Assembly (NCBI RefSeq): GCF_900111375.1
Contig: NZ_FOHB01000009.1
Span: 62,001-126,000 of the forward strand
Direction: 5' to 3'
Source of the DNA: Pedococcus cremeus
GTDB lineage: Bacteria > Actinomycetota > Actinomycetes > Actinomycetales > Dermatophilaceae
Length of the DNA stretch: 64,000 nt
This document shows positions 45,969-56,561 of the stretch, piece after piece (the first letter of the stretch is position 1; each line of letters begins with the position of its first letter). Under the pieces are notes generated by a model. The model did not search any database. It saw only the letters and a list, made by a program, of their open reading frames with translations, and was not told the origin of the DNA. The translations under genes were made by a program, and so were the position numbers.

Positions 45969-46875
45969 TCAGGAGGCCATGTCGCGGACGCCGAGGTGGT
46001 CCACCGGCCAGGTGGTGAACTGGTCACCGACCGGGGTGGTCCAGGTGACCACCGCGCCCTCGGTCATGGTGACGCGCCAGCGTTCCTGCTGCTTGAGGCG
46101 GTGGTGGTGCCGGCACAGGCACATCAGGTTCGGTTCCTCGGTCGGCCCGCGAGGGTGGGCAAGGACGTGGTCGACGTCGCAGCGGGCGGCAGGCACGGTG
46201 CACCCGAAGAACCGGCACGTGCCGTCCCGGGCCCGCACCCGTCGCTTGAGCCAGGCCGGTGGGGTGTAGGCGTCACAGGTCTCTGAGGCCAGGCTGCCGG
46301 ACTGCCAGTCACACAAGGCCAGCACCGCCCTGGTCCCGAACGCGGCCGCGACCTGGCGGACCACCTCGCCGGGCACCTCCCCGACACCGGGGACCTCGAT
46401 GACCGGCAACGCGTCCCCCCAGGACAGGGACACCGGTGACGTCCCACACCGGGACGTCCACACCAGCGTCGGGGCTCTGATCGCCGGATGGCGGCTGACC
46501 CCCAGGCATCCCGAGCGGGGTCAGCTGCTGGCCCGGTGGGCGGCCGGTGCCGGGGCGACGGCGGGGATGGCGAAGGTGAGGGTCGTGGTCACGGTGGCGT
46601 TGCCCTGCACCAGGTCGGCCAGCGCGTCTGCGTGGGCCTGGTCTAGGGTGCGGGCGTCGGACGTCCTCCCGGGCGGCATACTGCGCCACCCGCTGCGCCT
46701 GCACCGCCTGCGCCATGTTCGACACCCTCTGCGCGGCCTCCACCCGCTCGACCAGCTCGCCGTCCGACAGGCCGGCGGCACCACTCCGGGCGCGGGAGGA
46801 CTCGAACTCCTCCCGCAGCAACCGCTGCGCCTCCACCAACCGATCGAACATGCGTTCGAGTCTACTGGAGGCCAC
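45969..46875 (-). pseudogene. Broken DUF222/HNH endonuclease gene (REP13E12 type)
   Basis: The minus strand encodes a DUF222-like start (MFDRLVEAQRLLREEFESS, ATG 46851) in one frame, then shifts frame near 46650 to DQAHADALADLVQGN, hits a stop at 46521, and resumes in that frame with the C-terminal HNH part (VRARDGTCRFFGCTVP, CDVDHVLAHPRG, NLMCLCRHHHRLKQ). Intact family members have about 400-500 residues; here about 300 codons remain, so the centre is also reduced. The HNH zinc and catalytic residues are still intact. TAGACT (46859-46864) precedes ATG 46851 by 8 bases. Such genes are often multicopy in actinobacteria. Confidence 0.85.
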
Positions 46876-46923
46876 CGACAGCGAACCGGCGCATCCACAG
46901 GCAACCGGACAGCCCCCGTCAGG

Positions 46924-47883
46924 TCACTCGACGGCGAGGCGCCTCTTCAGCACATCGGCCAGGTGGTTCATCTGCCGCACGTGCGCCGCGTCGCCGTCGG
47001 TCTGCACGACGGCCGGCCCGACACCCGCGGTGATGATGGCAACGGCATACCCGTCGACGATGCCCATCTGTCGCGTCTCGGTGTCGCTGCGCAGCCAGCC
47101 GCCCTTGAAGGCGGACGCCCCGATCGTGCCCAGGCCCCACCGGTGCGCCTCGATGGGCTGCATGCTCCTCAGGATGTACGCGCTGGCCGCCTTCGAGACG
47201 ACGCGTCGGTCATGGAGGGCGGCCATGAACCTGACCTGCTGACGCACGGTCCACTGCATCGACCCCTGTGACCGGTCGGGGGCGACGGTCGTCGTGTCAC
47301 CGACGGAGCGGAGCACGGCGGTGATCGCCCGGCCCGGGCTGCGGGGGATCTGCTCGCGCAGCGCGATGGTCGACTCCATGTGCGACTCGGTCAGGGCACG
47401 CCGGATCTGGGTGCGCTGGGTCGACGTCAGCCGACCAGGGTCGCCGTCGACCACCGTGTCGAGGAAGGCCGCGACCACGAGCACCTTGGAGGTCGACCAG
47501 GCCCGGTAGCTCGGCACGGATCCCTCGACGGTCACGGCGCCGGGGTTGCTGAGCGGCGCGAAGGCCAGCGCGTTGCGGGTTTCGCCGACGAGCCCGACGG
47601 GGGCGGCCTTCGGCTTCGGCGAGGGCTTCACGGCAGTCGTCCTCCGGGCAGGTGTCGTGGTCCGGCGCGCGGTGGGCGTGGCGGTGCGGGCGGCCTTCGG
47701 CGTGACACCGGTGCTCGTGGTGGCGGCGCCCGCAGCACCAGGCGGAGACGTCGACGGAGCGCTCGAGGCGGATGTCGCCGAGGAGGTGCCGACGGCTCGC
47801 CCGGCTCCGCCACCGCCACACGCGGCGACGAGCAGGGCCATCACGGTGACCCAGACGGTGTGGGTCCAGACGGTGTGCCGCAC
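46924..47883 (-). CDS. Lipoprotein serine hydrolase, class A beta-lactamase-like
   Basis: The product (319 residues from GTG 47883; GTG 47889 is also possible) has a lipobox (MALLVAAC), a long Thr/Ala/Pro linker and a penicillin-recognising-like domain with the SxxK motif in AWSTSKVLVVAAFL and a KGG motif in FKGGWLRSD in place of KTG. It could be a beta-lactamase or a D,D-peptidase-like protein; the SDN motif is unclear, so activity is uncertain. It is last in the minus-strand run after a GNAT gene, with a gap of about 20 bp. Confidence 0.75.
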   Translation of the reverse strand: MRHTVWTHTVWVTVMALLVAACGGGGAGRAVGTSSATSASSAPSTSPPGAAGAATTSTGVTPKAARTATPTARRTTTPARRTTAVKPSPKPKAAPVGLVGETRNALAFAPLSNPGAVTVEGSVPSYRAWSTSKVLVVAAFLDTVVDGDPGRLTSTQRTQIRRALTESHMESTIALREQIPRSPGRAITAVLRSVGDTTTVAPDRSQGSMQWTVRQQVRFMAALHDRRVVSKAASAYILRSMQPIEAHRWGLGTIGASAFKGGWLRSDTETRQMGIVDGYAVAIITAGVGPAVVQTDGDAAHVRQMNHLADVLKRRLAVE

Positions 47884-47906
47884 GCGCACCGAGGGTAGCC
47901 GTCCGC

Positions 47907-48611
47907 TCAGCGGCGCTGCCAGATGCGCAGCCGGCCGACCGGTTCGAATCCGGCCGCCACGGCGGACGCCAGGTCGGCTCCGCGCTCGTAGCCGGCGACC
48001 GGACGCCGCGGGAACCACTGCCCGGCCGCAGCGACGAGCGACTCCCACACGCCCGGGGCGGCGGCCCAGACGTTGCTCACCCCGACGACACCGGCTCCCA
48101 GGCAGAGGGCCGCCCGCCCCACGACCTCACCATCGGCTCGTGCCGTGAGGAACCGCACCGACTCGTCCGACAGGAGCGCGGGCAGGAACGTCGCGCCCTG
48201 TCCGCTCGCCGCCGCCCACGCGCCCAGCCCGGCCTCGTCCTCGACCGCGCACCACGCCGGTCCGGTGGCGGGCTCGCCCGCGGGCACCGACGGGTGCCAG
48301 ATCCAAGAGGCCTCGAACAGCACCTCGAAGCCGTGACCGCTCAGGTCCACGTCACCGAAGCCGTCCTTCACGGATGCACCTGGCCGCGCGGGCACGACCT
48401 CGGCCACGCGGTCAGCTTCCAGTCCCGGCCGCAGTGTCACGGCGTCCGGGTAGAACGGTGGTGGCTCACCGCCGGCGCGCCACAGGCCGTCGCCGACGGA
48501 CCCCGGTATGCCGTGGACGCGGCACACCGCCTCGCACCAGGCCGCGTTGGCGGCCACCGCGCGGACCACGCGAGGGTCGGGAGCGCCTGCGCCGGCTTCC
48601 AACACGCCCAT
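47907..48611 (-). CDS. GNAT-type acetyltransferase-like protein
   Basis: The 234-residue product has a C-terminal half typical of GNAT folds (FLTARADGEVVGRAALCLGAGVVGVSNVW, then GYERGADLASAVAAGFEPVGRL), with the usual strand-helix pattern but a short acetyl-CoA loop. The substrate is unknown. The ATG at 48611 is preceded by GAAGG with 8-nt spacing, which decides against the longer frame at 48641. It starts 10 bp after the plsC-type gene. Confidence 0.75.
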   Translation of the reverse strand: MGVLEAGAGAPDPRVVRAVAANAAWCEAVCRVHGIPGSVGDGLWRAGGEPPPFYPDAVTLRPGLEADRVAEVVPARPGASVKDGFGDVDLSGHGFEVLFEASWIWHPSVPAGEPATGPAWCAVEDEAGLGAWAAASGQGATFLPALLSDESVRFLTARADGEVVGRAALCLGAGVVGVSNVWAAAPGVWESLVAAAGQWFPRRPVAGYERGADLASAVAAGFEPVGRLRIWQRR

Positions 48612-48621
48612 GCCGCTGCCT

Positions 48622-49335
48622 TCAGGCGGTGACGGACCCACGGGCCGCCAGCTCGGCCTTCACGTCGCTGGCGTAGCGGTCGGACCGCTCCTGGCCGCTG
48701 AGCTCGGCGATGGCGTCCATGGTCGCGTCGGTGACGGCGCGCAGCAGCGCCGCCTTCTCGTAGCGCCGGGCCAGACCCTCCACGTCGACGGGCCGACCGA
48801 AGCGCACGGTCACCTTGGCGGGGCGCAGCCCGTTGGAGCCGGGCGGCTGGACCTTGTCGGTGCCGATCACGGCGCAGGGCAGGAGCATCGCCCCGCTGTT
48901 GACGGCCATGCGGGCCACGCCGGTGCGGCCCCGGTGCAGCCGGCCGTCCGGCGAGCGCGTGCCCTCGGGGTAGACGCCGAACGCCTCGCCGCGGCGCAGC
49001 ACCTCCTCGCCCAGCTCGAGCGACCTCAGGGCCGCCCGCGGGTCGCTGCGGTCGACCGGGATGGTGCCCGCGGTCGAGTGGAACCAGCGGACCCCAGAAC
49101 CCCGCAGGCCCTTGCCCTGGAAGTACTCCGCCTTGCCGAGGAAGTGCACCTGCCGCCTCGACGCCAGCGGGATGACCATCGAGTCGACGAACGACAGGTG
49201 GTTGGAGGCAACGATGAGCGGTCCGGTCGGCGGCACGTGCTCGCGCCCCTCGACCCGCAAGCGGGTGGCCAGCTTGAGCGGCGGGCCGATCAGCACGTGA
49301 CGCATCACCGCACGGCTGAACACGCCCTCGCTCAC
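48622..49335 (-). CDS. PlsC-type 1-acylglycerol-3-phosphate acyltransferase
   Basis: The 237-residue protein has the acyltransferase block I NHLSFVDSM (HX4D), block II GTIPVDRSDP and block III YPEGTRSPDG. It acylates lysophosphatidic acid or a similar lipid at the membrane. GTG 49335 is preceded by GGGAGG. It lies 22 bp after guaA in the same direction. Substrate could also be another lyso-lipid. Confidence 0.9.
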   Translation of the reverse strand: MSEGVFSRAVMRHVLIGPPLKLATRLRVEGREHVPPTGPLIVASNHLSFVDSMVIPLASRRQVHFLGKAEYFQGKGLRGSGVRWFHSTAGTIPVDRSDPRAALRSLELGEEVLRRGEAFGVYPEGTRSPDGRLHRGRTGVARMAVNSGAMLLPCAVIGTDKVQPPGSNGLRPAKVTVRFGRPVDVEGLARRYEKAALLRAVTDATMDAIAELSGQERSDRYASDVKAELAARGSVTA

Positions 49336-49355
49336 GAGGGCCCTCCCCCCGGCTG

Positions 49356-51018
<1,663 letters not shown>

Positions 51019-51022
<4 letters not shown>

Positions 51023-51357
51023 AGGGCAAGGCTACCTTCGAGGCGACCCTCGACTTCTCGCGCCACCTTTTGCTCCACCCAGAACGAGAGGAACGGCACA
51101 CAGCCGGCGAGCATGACCAGCACCATCTTCCCCAGGCCCCAGCCGACCTTGAAGCCGAGGTTGGCCGTCGCCACGAGGTAGACCATGTAGATGAAGCCGT
51201 GGGGCTGGGGCCACCAGTCGAGCGCGTGGTTGTCGAAGCCGTAGCGCAGGACCATCTCGGTGACGAGCACCAGCAGGCCGATGCCGACGGTGAAGGCCAT
51301 CACCTTGAAGAACGTCAGCGCCTTGTGGGCGGCCTGAGGGTCGCGGATCTCGTTCAC
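51019..51357 (-). CDS. DUF3817 membrane protein
   Basis: The 112-residue protein has three hydrophobic segments and the [17 protein letters not shown] motif of DUF3817, found next to guaA in many actinobacteria. Function unknown. The start overlaps the stop of the SURF1 gene and its stop overlaps the guaA start, so translation is coupled on both sides. Confidence 0.9.
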
Positions 51358-52226
51358 GTGCTGCTCTTCTCCTTCTGGGGGTCCTTCTCGGGGTCCTTCT
51401 CCGGGTCCTTCCCGGGATCCTTCTCCGGGCTCCTGCCCGGGTCAGTCTTCGGGCCGGTCTCCCCTGCCGCCTCGCGGCGGTCGTTCTCCGCGTCGTCGCG
51501 GACCATCCTGACCCACATGTAGGCCGCGAACGCGGCGAAGAGCCACCACTGCAGCGCGTATGCCGCGTTGCGCCACGACAGCCCCGTCTCACCGGGCGCG
51601 GGCGGCGGCACCCGCTCGACCGGGGCGGGATCCAGCTTCGCGTCCCCGGCCGCGCGCTCCTCGAGGGCGAAGGCGAACGCGTTGAACAGGTCGCCGTGCC
51701 ACCGGTTGACCAGCACGGACAGGTCGATCGAGCCGAGCACGGGGTCGGCAGCGGTCCCGCCACCGCTCGGCACGGAGGGTGTGTCGGCCGGTGACTCCCC
51801 CGGCGCCAGCGAGCCCACGACGGTGAACCGCCCGGCCGGAGGCGGCGGCACGGCGGCGGCTTCGGTCGTGAAGCCCCGCACCACGGGCAGCGTGCCTCCG
51901 CTGTCGAGCACGAACGGCGCCACGACCCAGTAGCCGGTGCGGCCGTCGAGCCGGCGGGGCGCGACGAGCACCTGCCCGTCCGCGGCATACGAGCCGGTGG
52001 CCCGCACCCGGCGCCCGGACCCGTCGTCCGGGAACGCCTGGTGCGGACGCACCACGGTGGTCAGGTCGGCGACCGGTCGGCCGGCCGAGTGGGCGACGGC
52101 CTCGGCCCTGCCCTTGGACCTCGCGACGTCGAGCTGCCAGAGCCCCAGCCAGGTGAACGAGACGAGGATGACGACGAGCAGTGCGAACAGGCCGAGCCAG
52201 CGCGGCTTCAAGGCGGTTCGCAACAC
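51354..52226 (-). CDS. SURF1-family cytochrome oxidase assembly protein
   Basis: The product (290 residues from GTG 52226) has two transmembrane segments, near the start (LGLFALLVVILVSFTWLGLWQLDVAR) and at about 240-260 (WWLFAAFAAYMWVRMV), with a large exported domain between, as in SURF1, which helps insert haem a into aa3-type oxidase. A charged tail of repeated PEKD units (DPEKDPEKD) is unusual. Frame also allows GTG 52232, but a TAGCCT hexamer fits the second GTG at the 7-base spacing. Confidence 0.88.
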   Translation of the reverse strand: MLRTALKPRWLGLFALLVVILVSFTWLGLWQLDVARSKGRAEAVAHSAGRPVADLTTVVRPHQAFPDDGSGRRVRATGSYAADGQVLVAPRRLDGRTGYWVVAPFVLDSGGTLPVVRGFTTEAAAVPPPPAGRFTVVGSLAPGESPADTPSVPSGGGTAADPVLGSIDLSVLVNRWHGDLFNAFAFALEERAAGDAKLDPAPVERVPPPAPGETGLSWRNAAYALQWWLFAAFAAYMWVRMVRDDAENDRREAAGETGPKTDPGRSPEKDPGKDPEKDPEKDPQKEKSST

Positions 52227-52232
52227 CTCCAC

Positions 52233-52238
52233 AGGCTA
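52233..52238 (-). promoter_or_regulatory. Candidate -10 element of the surf1-guaA run
   Basis: TAGCCT on the minus strand ends 7 bases before GTG 52226. Confidence 0.4.
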
Positions 52239-52297
52239 CGCGAGCAGGGAAAACCAGTGTCGCCCCGCCCTCACCGCCTCCTACCGTGGGCAGCCTG

Positions 52298-54016
52298 ATG
52301 CGCTCGCCACTGACCTCTGACCCCGGCAGCCCCGACACGCGGGGGCCGTTGCGGTTCCTCCTGTGGCTGGCGCGGCAGCAGCTCGCCATCCAGCTGCTGG
52401 TGCTGGTGGCGGGCACGGTCTGGATGGTGGCGCTCGCCCTCATGCCGGCGGCCGTCGGCCGCGGCATCGACCAGGGCATCGTGCCGGGCGACTGGGCGGC
52501 CCTGGCCCGGTGGGCGCTGGCCATCCTGGCCCTCGGCGCGCTCGCGGCGGCGGCCGGCGCGACCCGCCACTACCTCGCGGTGCAGAACTGGCTGAGCGCC
52601 TCCTACCGCACCGCGCAGCTGACCGCGCGTGGCGTCGAGCGCTCCGGTCCCGCCCTCACGCGCACCATCCCGGCCGGTGAGGTCATCGCCGTGTTCGCGA
52701 GCGACGTCATGCGCATCGGTGGCCTCTTCGACGCGGCCGGCCGCTTCACCGGCGCGCTCGTCAGCTACGTCGTCGTCGGCTCGATCCTGCTCGCAGCCTC
52801 GCCGCCGCTCGGCTGGCTGGTGCTGGTCGGCGGACCGGTGCTGCTCTCCCTCCTGACGTTCGTCGTGCGCCCGCTGCAGCGGCGTCAGGCCGACCAGCGC
52901 GAGCAGACCGGGCGGCTGACCACACTCGGCGCCGACACCGTGGGCGGCCTGCGGGTGCTGCGTGGCATCGGCGGCGAGCAGACCTTCCTGCGCCGCTACG
53001 AGGCCCAGTCGCAGCACGTGCGCCGCGTCGGTGTGCGGGTGGCCGGCGTGCAGGCGTCCCTGGACTCCGCCCAGGTGCTCCTGCCCGGCATCTTCGTCGT
53101 GCTGGTCACCTGGATCGGCGCCCGGTTCGCGCTCGACGGCCGGATCACCGCGGGCCAGCTCGTGGCCTTCTACGGGTATGCCGCGTTCCTCACCATGCCG
53201 CTGCGCACCGTCACCGAGTTCACCGACCGCTTCATCCGGGCGCACATCGCCGCCCGCAAGGTGCTGCGCATCCTGGCGGTCGAGCCCGACCAGCAGCCCG
53301 GCACCCGGGGCGCCGCGCCGCTGCCGGACCCGGCGGAGGACCTGGTCGACCCCCTCTCCGGTGTGAGGGTGCGGGCCGGTGCGCTGACCGCGCTGGTGTC
53401 GGCCCGACCGGAGGAGACGGCGGTGATCGCCGACCGGCTGGGCCGTCACGGCTCCGGCCGCCACGAGACGACCTGGGGCGGCACCCGGCTGCACGACCTC
53501 TCGCTGGCCGAGGTGCGCGAGCGCGTCGTCGTCAGCGAGGCCGACCCACGGCTGTTCACCGGCCGGCTTCGCGACGAGCTGCTCGCCGGCCGGGTGGCGC
53601 ACTCCGACCAGCAGGTGCACGCGGCGCTCGAGGTCGCCAGCGCCATGGACGTGCTCGAGGCGGTGCCCGACGGCCTCGACGGCCACGTCGAGGAGCGCGG
53701 CCGCTCCTACTCCGGTGGGCAGCGCCAGCGCCTGGCGCTCGCCCGCGCCCTGCTGGCCGACCCCGAGGTGCTCGTGCTCGTCGAGCCGACCAGCGCGGTG
53801 GACGCCCACACCGAGGCCCGCATCGCGACACGCCTCGCGGATGCGCGGCGGAGCCGCACCACGGTGGTCACGACCGCCAGCCCGCTGGTGCTCGGCGAGG
53901 CCGACCACGTCGTGCTCGTCGAGGACGGGGTGGCGACCGCCACCGGCACGCACCACGAGCTGCTCGCCGGCCACGCGGCATACCGCTCGATCGTGATCCG
54001 CGGGGAGGAGGACTGA
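52298..54016 (+). CDS. ABC exporter half-transporter with degenerate nucleotide-binding domain
   Basis: The 572-residue protein has a six-helix exporter membrane domain (about 25-330) and a C-terminal NBD. The Walker A site is lost (GALTALVSARPEET, about 362-375, no GxxGxGKS), Walker B reads LVLVEPTSAVD, and the H-loop position is in TTASPLV. The signature motif YSGGQRQRLALARALL near residue 469 is intact. It must work with the next gene, which starts 1 nt after its stop, as a heterodimer. Substrate is unknown; MsbA/multidrug-like. Confidence 0.92.
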   Translation: MRSPLTSDPGSPDTRGPLRFLLWLARQQLAIQLLVLVAGTVWMVALALMPAAVGRGIDQGIVPGDWAALARWALAILALGALAAAAGATRHYLAVQNWLSASYRTAQLTARGVERSGPALTRTIPAGEVIAVFASDVMRIGGLFDAAGRFTGALVSYVVVGSILLAASPPLGWLVLVGGPVLLSLLTFVVRPLQRRQADQREQTGRLTTLGADTVGGLRVLRGIGGEQTFLRRYEAQSQHVRRVGVRVAGVQASLDSAQVLLPGIFVVLVTWIGARFALDGRITAGQLVAFYGYAAFLTMPLRTVTEFTDRFIRAHIAARKVLRILAVEPDQQPGTRGAAPLPDPAEDLVDPLSGVRVRAGALTALVSARPEETAVIADRLGRHGSGRHETTWGGTRLHDLSLAEVRERVVVSEADPRLFTGRLRDELLAGRVAHSDQQVHAALEVASAMDVLEAVPDGLDGHVEERGRSYSGGQRQRLALARALLADPEVLVLVEPTSAVDAHTEARIATRLADARRSRTTVVTTASPLVLGEADHVVLVEDGVATATGTHHELLAGHAAYRSIVIRGEED

Positions 54017-54017
54017 C

Positions 54018-55808
54018 ATGGGCATGGTGACCGACCACGCGCGGCGGACCCTGCCGATCGCCGACACGGCCGGCGTCGTGCGGCACACCCGTGGGCTGGT
54101 GCGCCAGCACCGCCGCTACCTGTCCGTCGTGGTGGGGCTGCACGCCCTCGCGGCGCTGGCCGCCCTCGCCGGTCCGTGGCTGGTGGGGCGCCTCGTCGAC
54201 ACGGTCAGCGGCAAGGGGACACTGGCCGAGGTGGACCGCCTCGCCCTGCTGCTGGCCGCAGCGGTGGTGCTGCAGACCGGGCTGACCTGGGCGGCCCGGC
54301 GCGCCTCGCTGGTGCTCGGCGAGACCGTCTTCGCCGAGCTGCGCGAGCAGTTCATCGGCCGCGCCGTGAACCTGCCGCTGTCGACCGTCGAGCGCGCCGG
54401 GACCGGCGACCTCGTGGCCCGCACGACCAACGACGTCGAGGCCCTCTCGCACGTCGTGCGCTTCGGCATCCCGGCGATCTTCGTCGCCTCGGTCACCATC
54501 GTCATGACGGTCGTGGCGGCCCTGTTCACCTCGCCGCTGGCCACCCTGCCGATGCTCCTCGGCCTGCCGTTCTACTGGTCCTCCACCCGGCGCTACCTGA
54601 GGTTCGCCGGTAAGGGCTACCTGTGGGAGCGGGCCACCTACGCCAGCCTCAACGGCGTGGTCTCCGAGACCGTCGACGGCGCCCGCACCATCGACGCGCT
54701 CTCGCTCGGACCGGCCCGGCGGCGCCGGTTCGACGAGGCGCTCGGTGACTGCTTCGAGGCCGAGCGGTACACCCTGGGCCTGCGGCTGCGGTGGTTCCCG
54801 TTCGTCGAGCTCGGCTACTTCGTGCCTGTAGCCGGCTCGGTGCTGTGGGGCGGCTTCCTCGCCATGAACGGCCACGTCACCGCCGGTGCCGCCACGGCCG
54901 TCACGCTCTTCATCCACCAGATGGTCGGGCCGCTCGACGACGTGCTCATGTGGCTCGACGAGATCCAGGTGGGCGCGACGTCGCTGGCCCGGGTGATCGG
55001 CGTCGCCGAGGTGCCCGCCGACCGGGTGGCCACCGGCGAGCGTCCCGACGGCAACCGGCTCGACGTCGACGGCGTGCACTACGCCTACCGCGGCGGCCGC
55101 GACGTGCTGCGCGGCGTCAGCCTCGACCTCCGGCCTGGCGAGCGGCTGGCCATCGTGGGCCCCTCGGGCGCGGGCAAGTCGACCCTCGGCCGCCTGATGG
55201 CCGGCATCGACGGGCCGCGCGAGGGCGTCGTGGCCGTCGGCGGGGTGCCGCTGGTCGACCTCGAGCTCGCCGACCTGCGCCGCCAGGTCGCCCTCGTCAC
55301 CCAGGAGCACCACGTGTTCGTGGGCACCCTCGCCGACAACCTCCTCCTGGCCCGGCCCGGCGCCGACCGAACCACGCTGCTGGAGGCGCTGGCGGCGGTC
55401 GACGCCGACCGGTGGGCCCTGGCGCTGCCCGACGGGCTCGACACCGTGGTCGGCAGCGGCGGCCACCGCCTCAGCGAGGCCCAGGCCCAGCAGGTGGCCC
55501 TCGCCCGCCTCGTGCTGGCCGACCCGCACACCCTGGTGCTCGACGAGGCGACGTCGCTGCTCGACCCGCGCGCCGCGCGCCACCTCGAGCGCTCGCTGGC
55601 GGCCGTCGTCGAGGGCCGCACCGTCGTCGCGATCGCCCACCGGCTGCACACGGCGCACGACGCCGACCGGGTCGCCGTCGTGGAGGACGGGCTCGTCAGC
55701 GAGGTCGGCACCCACGACGAGCTGCTCGCCGCCGAGGGCCCGTATGCCGCCCTCTGGCACTCCTGGCGGGACGAACGTTCCGAGGCCGCGGCCCAGGACG
55801 CGAAATAG
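54018..55808 (+). CDS. ABC exporter half-transporter with intact Walker A/B
   Basis: The 596-residue partner has the six-helix exporter domain (about 35-320) and an NBD with GPSGAGKST (near 380), TLVLDEATS (near 507) and IAHRLHTAHDAD (near 538) intact. Its signature motif is altered to LSEAQAQQ (near 485) instead of LSGGQ. Together with the first half it has one complete ATP site. It follows the first half immediately and ends before a large hairpin at 55858-55899. Confidence 0.93.
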   Translation: MGMVTDHARRTLPIADTAGVVRHTRGLVRQHRRYLSVVVGLHALAALAALAGPWLVGRLVDTVSGKGTLAEVDRLALLLAAAVVLQTGLTWAARRASLVLGETVFAELREQFIGRAVNLPLSTVERAGTGDLVARTTNDVEALSHVVRFGIPAIFVASVTIVMTVVAALFTSPLATLPMLLGLPFYWSSTRRYLRFAGKGYLWERATYASLNGVVSETVDGARTIDALSLGPARRRRFDEALGDCFEAERYTLGLRLRWFPFVELGYFVPVAGSVLWGGFLAMNGHVTAGAATAVTLFIHQMVGPLDDVLMWLDEIQVGATSLARVIGVAEVPADRVATGERPDGNRLDVDGVHYAYRGGRDVLRGVSLDLRPGERLAIVGPSGAGKSTLGRLMAGIDGPREGVVAVGGVPLVDLELADLRRQVALVTQEHHVFVGTLADNLLLARPGADRTTLLEALAAVDADRWALALPDGLDTVVGSGGHRLSEAQAQQVALARLVLADPHTLVLDEATSLLDPRAARHLERSLAAVVEGRTVVAIAHRLHTAHDADRVAVVEDGLVSEVGTHDELLAAEGPYAALWHSWRDERSEAAAQDAK

Positions 55809-55857
55809 TTTCCTGACGGCCCGTAACCCCCTGCCGCAGCGGTCGTTGTGCCGGGTG

Positions 55858-55899
55858 GTGCGGCTGGAGGCTCTATCCCCGGCTCGTCTCCAGCCGCAC
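55858..55899 (+). terminator. Large hairpin after the ABC exporter operon
   Basis: A 12-bp perfect stem (55858-55869 with 55888-55899) encloses an 18-nt loop. Flanking GGTGG/CCACC sequences can extend the stem with a bulge. Confidence 0.7.
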
Positions 55900-56022
55900 C
55901 CACCACCGGCCCCCTCGGGAGGTCCTCCCGGTGGCTGCCGGCGCTGCAGGGGGATGCCGGCAGCCGCCTACCTCCCCGCGATCCCAACGTCGCAGGAAGC
56001 GCCAACTGCGCTGTGCCACAGC

Positions 56023-56048
56023 GGAACTCACCTCTTGAAATCTCCGTT
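56023..56048 (+). promoter_or_regulatory. ECF-type promoter match upstream of hsp20
   Basis: GGAAC (56023-56027), 18 nt, then GTT (56046-56048) matches the GGAAC/T-N18-GTT promoters of actinobacterial SigH/SigR/SigE-type sigma factors. It ends 66 bases before the ATG. Confidence 0.55.
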
Positions 56049-56051
56049 CAC

Positions 56052-56088
56052 CGGGACAGAATGGAAGTGTCCCGTTCGGGGGAACGGG
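56052..56088 (+). promoter_or_regulatory. Two overlapping inverted repeats in the hsp20 leader
   Basis: CGGGACA-N9-TGTCCCG (56052-56074) shares CCCG with CCCGTTC-N4-GAACGGG (56071-56088). They could be a repressor site or two alternative RNA hairpins. Confidence 0.55.
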
Positions 56089-56114
56089 CTCTCGACACAG
56101 GAGGTGGTTTGTCC

Positions 56115-56558
56115 ATGGCTGTCGTCTTCGATCCCTTCCGTGAGATGGACCGGCTCACCGCCCAGATGTGGGGCGGCCAGACCGCGACCCGCGCGCCGCG
56201 CTGGATGCCGATGGACCTCTATCGCGCCGGGGACCACTACGTCGTCAACATCGACCTGCCGGGCGTCGACCCCGGCTCGATCGACGTGGACGTCGACGGC
56301 AACACGTTGACCATCCGCGCCGAGCGGACGCTGCGGGGCGAGGAGGAGGCGGAGTGGATCGCCCAGGAGCGTCCGTCGGGCAGCTACATGCGCCAGCTCA
56401 GCCTCGGTGAAGGGCTGGACCTCGACCAGATCCACGCCCACTACGAGAACGGCGTGCTCTCGATGACGATCCCGGTCTCGGAGCAGGCAAAGCCGCGCAA
56501 GATCGAGGTGCAGAGCCGCGGCGGCCAGCAGCAGATCCAGGGAACCGTGACCGGCTGA
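56115..56558 (+). CDS. Small heat-shock protein Hsp20
   Basis: The 147-residue chaperone begins MAVVFDPFREMDRL and has the alpha-crystallin domain (MDLYRAGDHYVVNIDLPGVD, then LTIRAERTL and the NGVLSMTIP motif) with a short C-terminal tail. It binds unfolding proteins during stress. AGGAGG lies 10 bases before the ATG. An ECF-like promoter and inverted repeats upstream suggest stress control. Confidence 0.93.
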   Translation: MAVVFDPFREMDRLTAQMWGGQTATRAPRWMPMDLYRAGDHYVVNIDLPGVDPGSIDVDVDGNTLTIRAERTLRGEEEAEWIAQERPSGSYMRQLSLGEGLDLDQIHAHYENGVLSMTIPVSEQAKPRKIEVQSRGGQQQIQGTVTG

Positions 56559-56561
56559 GCC

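Larger units (their letters stand above)
55809..56114. other. 306-bp intergenic region before hsp20
   Basis: It holds the terminator of the ABC genes, an ECF-type promoter match for hsp20, and two overlapping inverted repeats in the leader. No gene was found in it. Confidence 0.6.

Noticed and set aside
47935-47960. GGTTCGAATCC, like a tRNA T-arm
   Set aside because: It lies inside the GNAT coding sequence and no acceptor, D or anticodon arms can be drawn around it.
56034-56055. HspR (HAIR) site before hsp20
   Set aside because: CTTGA is present but no properly spaced TCAAG partner exists.
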